Shown: piece after piece, positions 1-10,275 of the stretch
Layout of the letters: each line of letters begins with the position of its first letter
How positions within the stretch are numbered: the stretch's first letter is position 1
NCBI GenBank assembly: GCA_031216915.1
Contig: CM062294.1
Location: forward strand, 165,681,455-165,745,454
Direction of reading: 5' to 3'
DNA length: 64,000 bases
Origin: Pictodentalium vernedei
Lineage: Eukaryota > Mollusca > Scaphopoda > Dentaliida > Dentaliidae
Translations under genes and position numbers: made by a program
Notes under the pieces: model-generated
Seen by the model: the letters and a program-made list of their open reading frames with translations, nothing else
Database searches by the model: none
What the model was told of the DNA's origin: nothing

Positions 1-1
1 A

Positions 2-908
2 TTGGACTCTGATTTTTTTGAGCGGTTCAGGGACATCGCTCCCGAGTTTCCGTCGCAGTCCAATAATGTTGCAAGAACATTTGAATTATTGAACGACGCT
101 ATTTTTAAACTTGCTTCCAGGACGGGGAAAGCAGGTTTCTTGTCCGCAAATACTCTCAACCTGCCTTTCATTAATGCAAGGAATAAATTCGACACGGCAG
201 GTCAGGGTATACCGAGAGTTCCTCTGCGTATGGACGACGAGGCGGAAGACTTAGAGCTATCATTACCGTCGTCAGCTTCTATTCCAACCGCAGTGTTGGA
301 AACAGCTATTGCGTCTTAACAGAGCCAATTTAGATGCCTTATCTTACGCAGATCACCTTACTAAGGCGTTATCACTGCGTCTTCAAGGGGAAGAGTTTCA
401 GGATATACAATCCTCCTTAAGACTTCTTTCAAGGGCAGTAGCTTATTCCACGTGTAACTCCGCCCTTTCAGTGGCAAATCTGGAGTTGGTTAGACGTGAC
501 GCAGCCCTGGCTACATCCACACTAGTGGATTCTAAGGTGAAGAACTCTCTTAGAGTCGCTTCGGTCTCAGGAGATCTTCTCTTTGACGGCAAGCTTTCCG
601 CTATTTATGATAATATTAAAAAGAAAGCTAGTGATTCTCTGTTGTTTAGATCCGCTCCTAAAAGGTCGGATACAGCAGACACGAATAAGGCGGGCACTTC
701 TGGGTCTTATGCGCCCAAGAGAGGTTCCTATAGAGGTTCCGGTGCGTCCTCTAGCTCTTATTCGAGAGACCGTCAGGATAGTGACTCTCGTTCGGGACGT
801 CCTTCAGGCCGGGACAATCGGTCGGACGCCCCGAGGTCGACGAGGCGAGGTGCGGGTCGTGGAAGACGTGGTTTCTCCTACCGCAGGCCTCGCAGATCCA
901 GGAGGTGA
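2..908 (+). pseudogene. gag-like gene of DIRS copy 1, 5' truncated by window and frameshifted
   Basis: The sequence matches the C-terminal half of the 626-residue gag-like protein of copy 5. The first part (2-319) carries the conserved central region with ELLNDAIFKL and GFLSANTLNLPF. The second part (309-908) carries LDALSYADHLTKALSLRLQG and ends in a Ser/Arg/Gly-rich tail, probably for nucleic-acid binding. An extra T at about 315-317, relative to copy 5, shifts the frame. There is no zinc knuckle; a Cys-rich domain is found instead in the separate upstream ORF0 of copy 5. The final codons AGG AGG TGA overlap the reverse-transcriptase frame, which is +1 relative to gag. The structural role is inferred from position in the element and from the basic tail, not from a recognised domain. 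Confidence 0.8.
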
Positions 909-909
909 T

Positions 910-2897
910 GGCTTAAACCTCTATCGCGTTCCGGTTGGCGGAAGGTTGTCGAGTTTTTCTCAAGAGTGGGCGTCGATTACGGACGACCCGTGGGTGAGAG
1001 GAGTGACTTCGGAAGGTCTAAAGATATCCTTCAAACGAAAGCCTCCATTAACTCGAAGTCCAAAGTGGACTCATCTTCCGTCAAATCCTCAGAAAAGAGA
1101 CGCTCTGCTATCAGAGGTGCAGTCTCTTTTAATGAAGAACGCGGTAGAGGTCGTAGAAAACCAGGAATCGCTGGGATTCTACAGCCATCTGTTTCTGGTT
1201 CCGAAACCAGACGGCTCGTTCCGTCCAGTCATAGATTTGAGCTGGATAAACAAGCTGATCGTCGCTCCGAAGTTTTATATGGAGACGATTCGATCGGTCA
1301 GAGCGAGTATTCGGGTGAACGATTATGCAACGAGCATAGATCTCAAAGATGCGTACTTTCACGTCATGGTACATCCGACATTCCGAAAGTATCTACGCTT
1401 CACAGTCCTAGGAGTGGTGTATCAGTTCCGGGCCATGTGCTTCGGATTGAATCTAGCACCCTGGGCTTTCACTCGGGTAATGAACTCGGTAATGATCTAC
1501 TTCCGAGCTCATTCGTCTGCGGTAACGTCGGCCTACCTGGACGACATTCTTCAGAGGTACGGCAACGAGTTAACGCTTCAGAACGATGTTCAGAATCTTC
1601 TTCTATTGCTCCGACGTCTCGGTTTCATAGTAAATGAGGAGAAGTCGGATCTGGTGCCGTCCAAGTCATTCACTCATCTGGGAATGAGCTTCGAGACGCA
1701 CAACAATCTCGTTCGTCTGCCGTTAACCAGAGCGAAATTAGTCAGTTGTTACACTCGCTATTGTCTGAATACAGACAAAGTCACGGCGAGAGAATTTATG
1801 AGACTGATAGGTCTGTGCGGAGCCGCCGCGGATCTCATTCCGATGGGTCGGCTACGCACACGGCCTCTTCAAATTTTCCTGACTCAGAATTGGAGTGTGA
1901 AAATTCATTCGCTCGATGTAGACGTTCTCTTGTCAGATCAAGTGAAACAAGAGATTCAGACTTGGGCAAACATTCAGTGGTTAACTCAAGGAGTTCCGCT
2001 GCAGTTGCCGGATCCGAGTTTTACCATTATGACGGATGCCAGTCAAACAGGTTGGGGTGCATCATTAATCCCAACGGATTCGAGATGCCAGGGTCTTTGG
2101 GATCCGCAATTCCTGTGCAAGCACATAAACATCAAGGAATGATGTCAATTTGGCTTGCGTTACGTCACTGGATGGACATTATTCACGATGCTCATGTCCA
2201 AATCCTATCCGACAATACGACAGTAGTGGCGTATATACGGAATCAGGGAGGCACTCATTCAGTTCCGTTGTTCAATCTAACGGAAAGAATCCTTCTGTTT
2301 GCGTTGGAACATCACGTTCTTCTTTCGGTCCGTCACATACCGGGTCGTCTGAATGTGCTAGCAGACTCCCTTTCACGAAAGGGTCGCTTGTTGCCGTCAG
2401 AGTGGACTCTCAACAAACAAGTATTCAATCAGATTTGCTACCAATGGGAACGGCCAATGATAGACTTATTTGCAACACATCTCAACAATCAGTTGCAGAC
2501 GTATGTGTCCCCGTGTCCGGATCCAAGAGCATTTGCAGTAGACGCTCTGTCGATCCCTTGGGACGCAATGATAGGATATGCGTATCCTCCAGCGCCGTTA
2601 ATTCAACAAGTATTGCTAAAGATAAAACAATCTCAATGCAAGATTCTGTTGGTAGCATCTCTGTCGCCACAGAGACCGTGGATAAATCTACTCTGGTGTC
2701 TGTTGTGGGACCTACCGCGGAAGCTTCCTCCACGAGAGGATCTTCTTTGGCAGGGGAAATCGCGCCAACTCCATCACAACCCGCAAGGTCTCAACCTTCA
2801 CGTTTTTCCGTTGTGCGGTCCTTCTTGCATGGCAAGCACTTTACAGGACGAGCAGTGGACGCGATTTCTAACTGTAGGAGGACCTCCTCTTCGTTAA
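910..2897 (+). pseudogene. DIRS copy 1 reverse transcriptase / RNase H / Dam-like methyltransferase (one frameshift)
   Basis: The polymerase that copies element RNA into DNA. Reverse-transcriptase motifs are clear: VPKPDGSFRPVIDLS, motif A in SIDLKDAYFH, motif B in CFGLNLAPWAF and the catalytic YLDD at 1534-1545. RNase H follows, with its acidic residues in MTDASQTGWG, the IKE glutamate, LSDNTT and NVLADSLSR. The last part (DLFA...VDALSIPWD...AYPPAPL) resembles the phage Dam-like N6-adenine methyltransferase region known from DIRS elements. One A is missing at about 2137-2139 compared with copy 5. This ends the first frame at 2142, and the rest continues in another frame to 2897. The frame upstream overlaps gag and has no convincing own start, so it may be made by frameshifting. 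Confidence 0.88.
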
Positions 2898-3853
2898 ACT
2901 ATGCGGCTAAGTGGAAGGTTTTCCGTCGTTGGTGTAGGGATCATTCTGTAGATATATTTGATCCCTCTATACCAGACATTGCTAACTTTCTAGTATACTT
3001 GTTTGACGAAATCAGACTGCAGCCTGTTACTATAAAGGGTTATAGATCTATGTTATCTGATACCTATGCACATCATGATAGTTTACAAATTGGATCTAAT
3101 GTCTCTTTATCGAAATTGGTTAGAAACTTTTCGATAAATAGACCCAGAACTCTTAGATTAATTCCTAAGTGGAATTTAGCTTGGGTTCTCCTTAAATTGA
3201 AGGAAAAGCCATTTGAACCTCTTGGGACAGTAGATTTCAAATTCTTATCTTATAAGACAGCTTTTCTCTTAGCTTTCTCTTCTGCCAGAAGAGTCAGTGA
3301 GCTTCATGCACTATCGGTGGATGATTCTCATTATCGTAGTGTTGGGAACACTATCACCTTCACTACTAATGTCGGTTTTTTAGCTAAGAATCAGGCTCCT
3401 AATAAATATCCGGAACCTATTGTTATTAAGGCTCTTCCATCTTCAGACGGGCGTAGGCCTTTACTCTGTCCTGTTAGAGCACTACGTATCTATAAACAGA
3501 GATCTCAGTTCATCAGAAAGGGACGGAAACGTTTCTTTCTGTCTTTGATGCCTAATAGAAAGGACATTTCAGTCCATTCTATTGCTAGATGGATTCAGTT
3601 AACTATCCGTACTGCGTATGAAGATTTATCTTCTTCTCAGCAGTCTGTGCTTAAGATTTCTGCTCATGAAGTAAGAGCTCTTTCTACTTCCTGGGCTTAT
3701 GCTAATAGTGTTGCTATTACAGATTTAATGAAGGCTGCTTATTGGTCTCAGCCTTCCACATTTACTAATTTTTATCTCAGAAATATTGAGTCCATTTCTG
3801 GAGACCTGCATTGTTTAGGTCCGTTATCTGTTGCTCAGAATGTCGTCCACTAA
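2636..3853 (+). CDS. DIRS copy 1 tyrosine recombinase, apparently intact
   Basis: The recombinase that joins the DNA copy to the genome. The catalytic set is visible: first Arg in SSARRVSELHAL, a candidate strand Lys in GFLAKNQAPNKYPEP, HxxR in SAHEVRALSTSWA, a Trp in AAYWSQPSTF in place of the second His/Trp, and the nucleophile Tyr in FTNFYLRN. The ATG at 2636 is chosen because an in-frame ATG occurs at the same place in copy 5 (37460), giving about 405 residues; translation could begin elsewhere. The first 260 bases overlap the methyltransferase end of the polymerase ORF in another frame. This is the only full-length, unbroken recombinase frame in the window, so it could have served the other copies in trans. 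Confidence 0.88.
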   Translation: MQDSVGSISVATETVDKSTLVSVVGPTAEASSTRGSSLAGEIAPTPSQPARSQPSRFSVVRSFLHGKHFTGRAVDAISNCRRTSSSLNYAAKWKVFRRWCRDHSVDIFDPSIPDIANFLVYLFDEIRLQPVTIKGYRSMLSDTYAHHDSLQIGSNVSLSKLVRNFSINRPRTLRLIPKWNLAWVLLKLKEKPFEPLGTVDFKFLSYKTAFLLAFSSARRVSELHALSVDDSHYRSVGNTITFTTNVGFLAKNQAPNKYPEPIVIKALPSSDGRRPLLCPVRALRIYKQRSQFIRKGRKRFFLSLMPNRKDISVHSIARWIQLTIRTAYEDLSSSQQSVLKISAHEVRALSTSWAYANSVAITDLMKAAYWSQPSTFTNFYLRNIESISGDLHCLGPLSVAQNVVH

Positions 3854-3891
3854 ACAGTTGCAACTATAGTTATGCAGGCTTTCTGTTCCGG

Positions 3892-3966
3892 CAGTGACTC
3901 CGTCCGACTGCCCTCTTCGCTCTGGGCTATTTGACCCAGGGCAAGGGGAAGGGGGGGGGGGGGGGG
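3892..3966 (+). other. Paired stem-loops and 16-G tract after the recombinase gene, copy 1
   Basis: About 40 bases after the recombinase stop there is a GGCAG...CTGCC stem with a 13-base loop. It is followed at 3919-3942 by an 8-pair stem (one G-U-type pair) around the loop CTATTTGA, then a purine stretch and a pure G run at 3951-3966. The second hairpin is identical in all five copies (11287-11310, 18563-18586, 28533-28556, 40011-40034), even where the neighbouring genes have decayed. Function is unknown; a signal in the RNA or in the DNA intermediate is plausible. Confidence 0.7.
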
Positions 3967-4459
3967 TGGGTGTTCCCTTAGGTCACCTGCTTTATAGTGA
4001 AAAGCAAGGGAATGCCTCCTCCAAGACAGTATTTCTGAGTCGCTTCCGGGATGGTTTTAAAGTGTAATATTAATGTTTATTTTTCATTCATGTCTTATTT
4101 TTAAAGTGTAGCTCGGTGTGAAGCATTTGTATATGTCAAGTGTCAAACGGGCTTTAATATACAATACTCGGACACTTTTAAATGATTATAAAGAGTCTCA
4201 ATTCTCTGGACTACTTTATTTATTGGCTTGCTTTAAAAATAATTAGTATAAGGGTTATACTGGATGTTAATAGAGAACATGAATGTTATTGTGCTCAATT
4301 ATTAAGGGTAGTGTATCTTTCTAATTTAAATATTAAATAAGAAAGATACATGTAAAGCCTAATACTCCTTTTCTCCTTAAGGGGTTACCTCTTTATTTTA
4401 TAATTGAGCTTATTGGATTTTCCTCTATGTCCTAGGCCCTCCAGCCTGTTTACTATTCA

Positions 4460-4546
4460 GCTAAGTCTGGGTCATTGGTACAGTATAAAAATGTTAAAAA
4501 ATTTATAGTAATTTATATATTTTTTATACTTACCAATGACCCAGAC
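4460..4546 (+). repeat. Internal complementary region (ICR) of DIRS copy 1
   Basis: These 87 bases read, in reverse complement, as the outer end of the right terminal repeat joined to the outer end of the left terminal repeat: TCATTGGTAAGTATAAAAA leads through a T-run plus AAC into ATTTTTATACTGTACC. This is the circle-junction template expected for DIRS replication, and its size agrees with the 88-bp ICR known in DIRS-1. It fixes both element ends independently of the flanks. Confidence 0.9.
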
Positions 4547-4620
4547 GGGGATGGCCCTCCCTGAGTTGGGAACTCTTGCCTCCCCGCTGAGTACATAGCG
4601 CTGACCAGGCACTGCCAGTA

Positions 4621-4848
4621 AGAATGATATTTGGCGCCAATTTCGGGACGACTGCGTCACTGCGCATGCGCAGTAGAGTCGTACTATGGAGGTCCTTTAG
4701 GACATGATTTCTTTTTGTTTTGGATGCAAATTTTGGGGATTGGGGGGCAAAATTTGTGTTTGGCCCTGGTTTTTGTGGAGTTAGCACCAGCTAAGTCTGG
4801 GTCATTGGTAAGTATAAAAAATATATAAATTACTATAAATTTTTTAAC
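4621..4848 (+). repeat. Right inverted terminal repeat of DIRS copy 1
   Basis: Reverse complement of the left terminal repeats of the other copies. It contains the perfect palindrome ACTGCGCATGCGCAGT at 4659-4674 and ends in the A/T-rich right extension absent from left repeats. Its partner lies outside the window. Confidence 0.85.
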
Positions 4849-4913
4849 TTTCTAGCAGTTACATCTTTCCATAAGAATACAGATCTTAAACAAATTATTT
4901 TTCCAAAATTGTT

Positions 4914-5151
4914 TTAACCCTTTACCTAACAAATCGCCCTCGTAATTTGCAAATTGAGCAGTTGAAAAAAATAAATGTTTCCAAATATTTCAACAAAACC
5001 ATATCATGTGACCCATCATTGGAACAAGGTCATCGAGCTTGTTCCAATGATGGGTCACATGATATGGTTTTGTTGAATTTTTTTTAGAAAATTTAAAAAA
5101 CAGTAATTAAAATAATAAATTTTTTTACATCTGCATTGGGTAAAGGGTTAA
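4914..5151. mobile_element. piggyBac-type MITE with a 39-bp perfect hairpin
   Basis: A short non-coding element with ends CCCTTTACCTAA and, inverted, CCCTTTACCCAA, flanked by TTAA on both sides (4914-4917 and 5148-5151), the target duplication typical of piggyBac transposons. Inside, 4990-5028 and 5038-5076 are perfect reverse complements around the 9-base loop GTCATCGAG. Degenerate relatives are seen around 40935-41110 and, split by DIRS copy 5, at about 32450-32510. The rest of the inter-element gap (4849-4913 and 5152-5319) shows nothing recognisable. Confidence 0.7.
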
Positions 5152-5319
5152 CATATGTGATGTAAATTTCTTCTAAAAAAATTATATGCATCAGGATAAG
5201 GATTTCTAACTGGCAATTCCTTTAGTTCAGACCAGGATTTTTTTTTAAGACCAGATATCGTTGCAGTTATGGTGGTGCTTGACTTATCCATTGTTAAAAT
5301 ACGTAATGAAGTTCCCAAT

Positions 5320-5507
5320 ATTTTTATACTGTACCAATGACCCAGACATAGCTGGTGCTAACTCTTAAAATATAGGGCCAAACACAAATTTTGCCCCCCA
5401 ATCCCCAAAATTTGCATCTAAAACCAAAGAAAACATGTCCTGAATGGCCCTCCACACTTCACCTCTACTGCGCATGCGCAGTGTCAAGGACGTTCCGAAA
5501 TTGGCCC
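5320..5507 (+). repeat. Left inverted terminal repeat of DIRS copy 2
   Basis: Pairs with 11973-12200. Carries the ACTGCGCATGCGCAGT palindrome at 5467-5482. Compared with copy 3, about 22 bases at the inner edge are missing. Confidence 0.85.
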
Positions 5508-6408
5508 TTCATCAGTTAACATCTGACTGATCTTTGTGCTTGTAAATCTCAGTTTAAATGATGCCAGACACATAAATATTAGTGAAATGGTGATTCTAAG
5601 GAGGATAGAGAAGGAGGAGAGGAAAAAAGTGTGACAGAATATTATCAGGGCTGTAACTTAAAATTTTTTAATGAAATTATGTTAAGTTACCTATTTTCGA
5701 GGCAGCAGCCATTTTGTTGTCATTCTGATTATTTAGTTACACTGATTTTTCAGTGTTTTCCTCTCTCCCTGTCCTTTAAGTCCCCCCTTGCTATTCTTCC
5801 ATGCTTTTGGCATAGTTTTTGTAATTATTATTACTAAATTTTCTTGGGAGTTTTAGTTGAATAACAGAATGAATTCTGTTCTTTTCCCCATGTTTACGTC
5901 TTCACCTACGGGTGGTTAGGCGTTGTGTTCTGCATCTACCATCTGATGTTCTGCAGTTTCTTCCCTGGAAGCCTCTGTTTTGCATCAGATAGTGTATTTT
6001 TGGTAACTGATTCCGGGCCTGGGTGCCTGGAGTCTTATTTTAGTGTTTTTACATTCATTGTTTACATTTACAACAGCCCTCTGTGTGAGGGGGGGATTTC
6101 TTGAAAATAATATCTTGATGTTATTTTAATCATAACTAGATACATTATTATTGTTCGTAAGTGTTGAATAAATTGTTTAAAATATTTTTGAAATTTTTGT
6201 CCACACTTAGGCTTGGGATCCATTGGGGCTCAACGTTACTTTTCAGAAACTTGGGCTGTTCTGAAAAAATATTTTTTCAAAATATTTTGATTTCAATTAT
6301 TTTTTCTATATTAATGGATCATATTATTATTATGTATTTTGATTGCCAGGGGTTGGTGCGAGTACCAGGACTTGTTTTCTTTTCACATTGAAAGGATTTT
6401 GATCAATT

Positions 6409-6632
6409 GCAATAAGAGGAAGTCTTCCTCTGACTTTTATAATCATTCTATATGTGGTCAGTGTACTCGCATTAACTCCTGTTCTGTATCGTATGATTTC
6501 GATGACAACATGGGAAGCGTATGTCACGGTATGTTAGTGGGGAATTGGACACTCCGGTCCTTTCCCCGCAGGGTCACTCTACTTTATCAATTTCTATTTC
6601 AGACGATCAAGATTAGGGTGATGTATCTGTGA
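6409..6632 (+). pseudogene. ORF0 remnant of DIRS copy 2
   Basis: Homologous to the Cys-rich ORF0 of copy 5 (KRKSSSDFYNHSICGQCTR is recognisable). The start codon corresponds to TTG here and several cysteines are lost. The ORF0 stop still overlaps the gag ATG as TGATG at 6630-6634, as in copy 5. The 5' leader between 5508 and 6408 holds no gene I can support. Confidence 0.65.
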
Positions 6633-7756
6633 TGTCTTCCAACAGTGTGCCTCCGTCGTCACAATTAATGAAGGGCTAGCGGAAAAGTGCTCATGTAAAT
6701 ACGCCAATTGCCTAAGAGGACCCTAGTAGGTTCGACGGCCTTTGACGTCCGCTAGCTCGCCCGGTGTAGCGTCCATTCATCGAATGGTTCGGCAGCCGGG
6801 TTCGTCCGTTGCGGTCTAGAAGGAGTTTTGGGGTGATGCGAGCACTATAAATCAACCAAATGCACACCCAGTGACGGCGGATTAGAGGGAGAACGGAGGA
6901 AGCCTTTTAGTCCGGTTCATAGCTCGTTCTGGTCCATCCGGACGGTGAGCGAGAGAGGCCCCTCTCTCGTACAACAACATCTGGCCCCAGATGTTGTGGT
7001 ACAAAATGTTTCGCATTCGGAGCATACGTCCGTCGCTCGGGACGCTCCGACATATAGTCAGTCCGGAGTAGACTGTCAATAAGGCTTCCTCATTCTCATG
7101 GTAGCGCACACGGCCGCTCTTGGCTACGTGACCTTGGATATCCAGTCAGCTTCGCCAGTCAGAGAATCATCGGCAACCAGGTCACACCATCCGGTAGCCA
7201 GGGACACGAGGCCTGCAGACTCCGGACGTTCGCATAGGAAGTGTGCGGGAGTCAACGTACACGGAGCTTCCGGCGGCAATGCATCGTAAGACCGCTACTG
7301 CACAGGCCTCGGGAACGGACGTGCTTCCTAAATAGCACAGTTTATCGCAGCATCCCAGCATCAACTGAATCTGTCGCATATTTTTTATCTGACGATGCTG
7401 GGTCGGGATGCTCCGCGGAAGCGGGTACGGACGTCCGAAAATTTCATCCGGTCCGACGGGATACCAAAAGGGATTTGGAGGATTTCGAGCTTTCCCTTTC
7501 GGAACAAAATATGCTGTTGTGTATGTCATCTGACTTGATCTTCTACAGCTTCTTTCGTCGGACCAGAATGCTGCGATGCCGGATAAGAAACTGATAGCGT
7601 CGGTGGACTTAGAAATTTTTGGTTCGGTTCAGGGACATCCCTCAGTTCTGACATAGTCCAATAATGTCACACAACTTTCGAATTATTGAACGACGCTATA
7701 TATATTATTATTATATGCTTGCTATAACCAAGCATTTCTGGTTTCTTGTTCGCAAA
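6632..7756 (+). pseudogene. First gag remnant (gag-A) of DIRS copy 2
   Basis: Nucleotide similarity to copy 5 gag runs from its ATG region to about its position 34983, just after the GFLS-coding stretch, with many stops and small indels. It then stops abruptly and gag begins again at 7766. All three defective copies have the same break. Confidence 0.8.
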
Positions 7757-7765
7757 GTTACGGAG

Positions 7766-9321
7766 ATGTCTTTCAAAAGTGTGCCTCTGTCGTCATAGTT
7801 AATGAAGAGCTAGCGGCAATAAGTGCTCATGGAATATGTCTATCGCCTAAGAGATCCCTTGTAGGATCGACGGAGTGACATTCGCTAGCTCACCCGGTGT
7901 AGCGTGCATTCATCGAATGGTTCGGCTGCTGGGAGATTTGGGTGATGCGAGCACTATAATTACTTTAGTACTCACCCAGTGACGGCAGATTGAGGACAGA
8001 TCGGAGGAAGCCTGTTAGTCCGGTTCCTGGTTTGTCCAGGTCCGTCCGGGCTGTGAGCGAGAGGTCCCTCTCTCGTCCAACAACATAGGGGACCGCATGT
8101 TGTAGTTCAGATATTTTACATTCGGAGCATATGTCTGTCGGTCGGGACGCTCCGTTATATTGACAGTCCGAGAGACTGTCGATAATGCTTCCTCATCCTC
8201 ACAGCAAGGCACACGACCGCACATTGGCTACGTGACCTCGAGTATCCGATCAGTTTCATCATTCAGTGATTCCACGGCGAATAGGTCACGCCATCCGGTA
8301 GCCAAGGGACACGAGGCCTATACACTCCGTTCGCTCGCATATTGGTAGTATGCACGTGGTAACGATCACGGAGCTTCCAGCGGCAATGCATTGTAGGACC
8401 GCTTCTCCTCAGGCCTCAGTGACGGATGTGCTATCCGAGTTAGCACAGTTGTTTCGCAGCATCCCAGCAATCGACAGTTTCTTACTCGAATCAGGAATTA
8501 TCTGACGGCGCTGGGTCGGTGCGGTCCGCGGTTGCATCAGGTACGGACGACCGAACGCTTTATAGGGTCCGACAGGATGGCGAAAGGGATTCGAAAGATT
8601 TCGAGTTTTCCCTTTCGTAGCATCGGAAGCTGCCATTCATATCTTCTGGCATTATCTTCCAGTGATTGTTATTTCGGACTACATTGCTGCGATGTTGGAT
8701 AAGAGACTTATAGCGTCATTGGACACGGAATTTTGGATCGGTTCAGGGACATTGTCCCTGACTTACCGACGCAGTCCAATAATGTCATTACAACATGTGT
8801 TTTATTTTTCGACGCTATATATGCATATAAGCCTGCTACCAAGCATGATAGTTTAGTTTCTTGTCCGCAATGCTCATTTCTGCCGTTTTATCATTTATAC
8901 GAATAATTTATTTTGGCAGAGCAGGGCATACCGAGAGTTCATATGCATCTAGACGGCGTGGTTAAAGTCTGGAAATATTCTTTTTCGCCGTCTATGTCTT
9001 TTCCAACCACAATGTTGGAAACGACAATGATGTCTAGTAGACTTAACTTAGACGCTTTATCATACGTAATCCACCTTACTGAGGCGTTATCATTACGTCT
9101 TCAAGAAAAGATTTACGGGATATTATTCTCAATGTGATTTCTTTTGAGGGCAGTAGTTTGTTCAGGTATAACTCCGCCCTTCAGTGGCTGATTGGAGTTG
9201 GTTAGACGTGACGCAGCCCTAGCTACATCCACGCGCGTGGATAGTAAGGTGAAGAACTCTCTCAGAGTCGCTACGTTCTCGGAGAAGCCTCTCTTCGACG
9301 GCAACTTTTCAGCAATCCATG
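7766..9321 (+). pseudogene. Second gag remnant (gag-B) of DIRS copy 2
   Basis: A second, independently diverged gag copy, again starting at the gag ATG (ATGTCTTTCAAAAG) and running to the position equal to about 35430 in copy 5. The Arg/Ser-rich C-terminus is absent because the element jumps from here into the polymerase gene. Frames are broken many times, and no protein is expected. Confidence 0.8.
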
Positions 9322-10275
9322 AATTGCTCGATTTACACGTTCTCTTGTCTATCAAGTGTTACAAGAGATTCAGACTGGGGCAAACATTCGGTGGTTGACT
9401 CAGAGAGTGCCACTGCAGTTGTCGGATCCGAGTTTTATAATTATGACGGTTGCCAGTTAAACAGGTTGGGATATAATATTGATCCCAATGGATTCGAAGT
9501 GCCTGGGTCTTTGGGTTCCGCAGTCTCTAAGCAAGCAATTATCTTCCGCGGAATAATGTTTTTTAGGCTTGCGTTATGTCATTGCATGAACATTATTCAG
9601 AAACGCATGTCCAATCCTGTCCGTTAATTCGACAGTAGTTGCGTATCTCCGGAACCAGGGAGGCACTCATTCGTTTCCGTTATTCAATTTAATGGAAAGA
9701 ATCCGTTTGTTGGTTATAGTACACCAAGTTCTGTTTCGGTCCGTCATATTCCGGGTCGTCTGATTGTTTTACCGGACTCCCGTTCACTTAGGGGTCGCTT
9801 GTTGCCGTCAGAATGGACTCTCAACAAACAAGTATTCAATCAGATTTGCTATTTATGGGAGCGCCCAATGATAATTTATTTATGACACAGCTTGCTAATC
9901 AATTGCAGACGTATGTGTTGGCTTGTCCGGATCTCTGAGCTAATGTTGTTAATGCTCTATTGATCTAATAGGACGGAATGATAGGATACGCGTATCCTCC
10001 GGCGCTGTTGTTTCAGCAAGTATTGCTAAGATAAACAACCACAATACATTTCTGTTGATAGCATCTCTATCTTCACAGAGACCGTGGGTAATTTACTCTG
10101 ATGTCTACTGTGGGACTTAACGCGAAATCTTCCTCAATGTGAGGATCTTTTTTCGCTGGGTAAATCGTGTCATCTTTATCACAACCCGCAAGGTCGCAAC
10201 CTTCACGTATTCCGTTGTGTGGTCCGCATTGCATTGTAAGCATTGTACTGGACGAGCTTTGGACGCGATTTCTTA
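9322..10275 (+). pseudogene. RNase H / methyltransferase remnant of DIRS copy 2 (polymerase core deleted)
   Basis: Begins at the equivalent of copy 5 position about 36735, downstream of the YLDD motif, so the whole polymerase core and the gag C-terminus (about 1.3 kb) are missing. RNase H and the downstream DLFA/AYPPAP-type region are recognisable only as nucleotide similarity with stops and frameshifts. Confidence 0.78.

Larger units (their letters stand above)
1..4848 (+). mobile_element. DIRS-type tyrosine-recombinase retrotransposon, copy 1 (left end outside window)
   Basis: This is the right three-fifths of a DIRS-group element. In order it shows the end of a gag-like gene, reverse transcriptase, RNase H, a Dam-like methyltransferase region, a tyrosine recombinase, two stem-loops with a 16-G tract, an internal complementary region and a right inverted terminal repeat. 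That order, with a recombinase instead of an integrase and split inverted repeats instead of LTRs, is diagnostic of DIRS elements, which are thought to integrate through a circular DNA intermediate. The right boundary is set by comparison with copies 2-5, all of which end in the same T-run plus AAC before unrelated flanking DNA. The reading frames are nearly intact, with one frameshift in gag and one in RNase H, so insertion is recent. Confidence 0.93.

Noticed and set aside
2150..2635. N-terminal extension of the recombinase frame upstream of 2636
   Set aside because: It overlaps the RNase H/methyltransferase coding region in another frame and looks like a Ser-rich shadow. The same holds for 36569-37459 in copy 5.
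7182..7529. 115-residue minus-strand ORF, also seen in part in copies 3 and 4
   Set aside because: Antisense shadow of the decayed gag gene. It changes length between copies and has no independent support.
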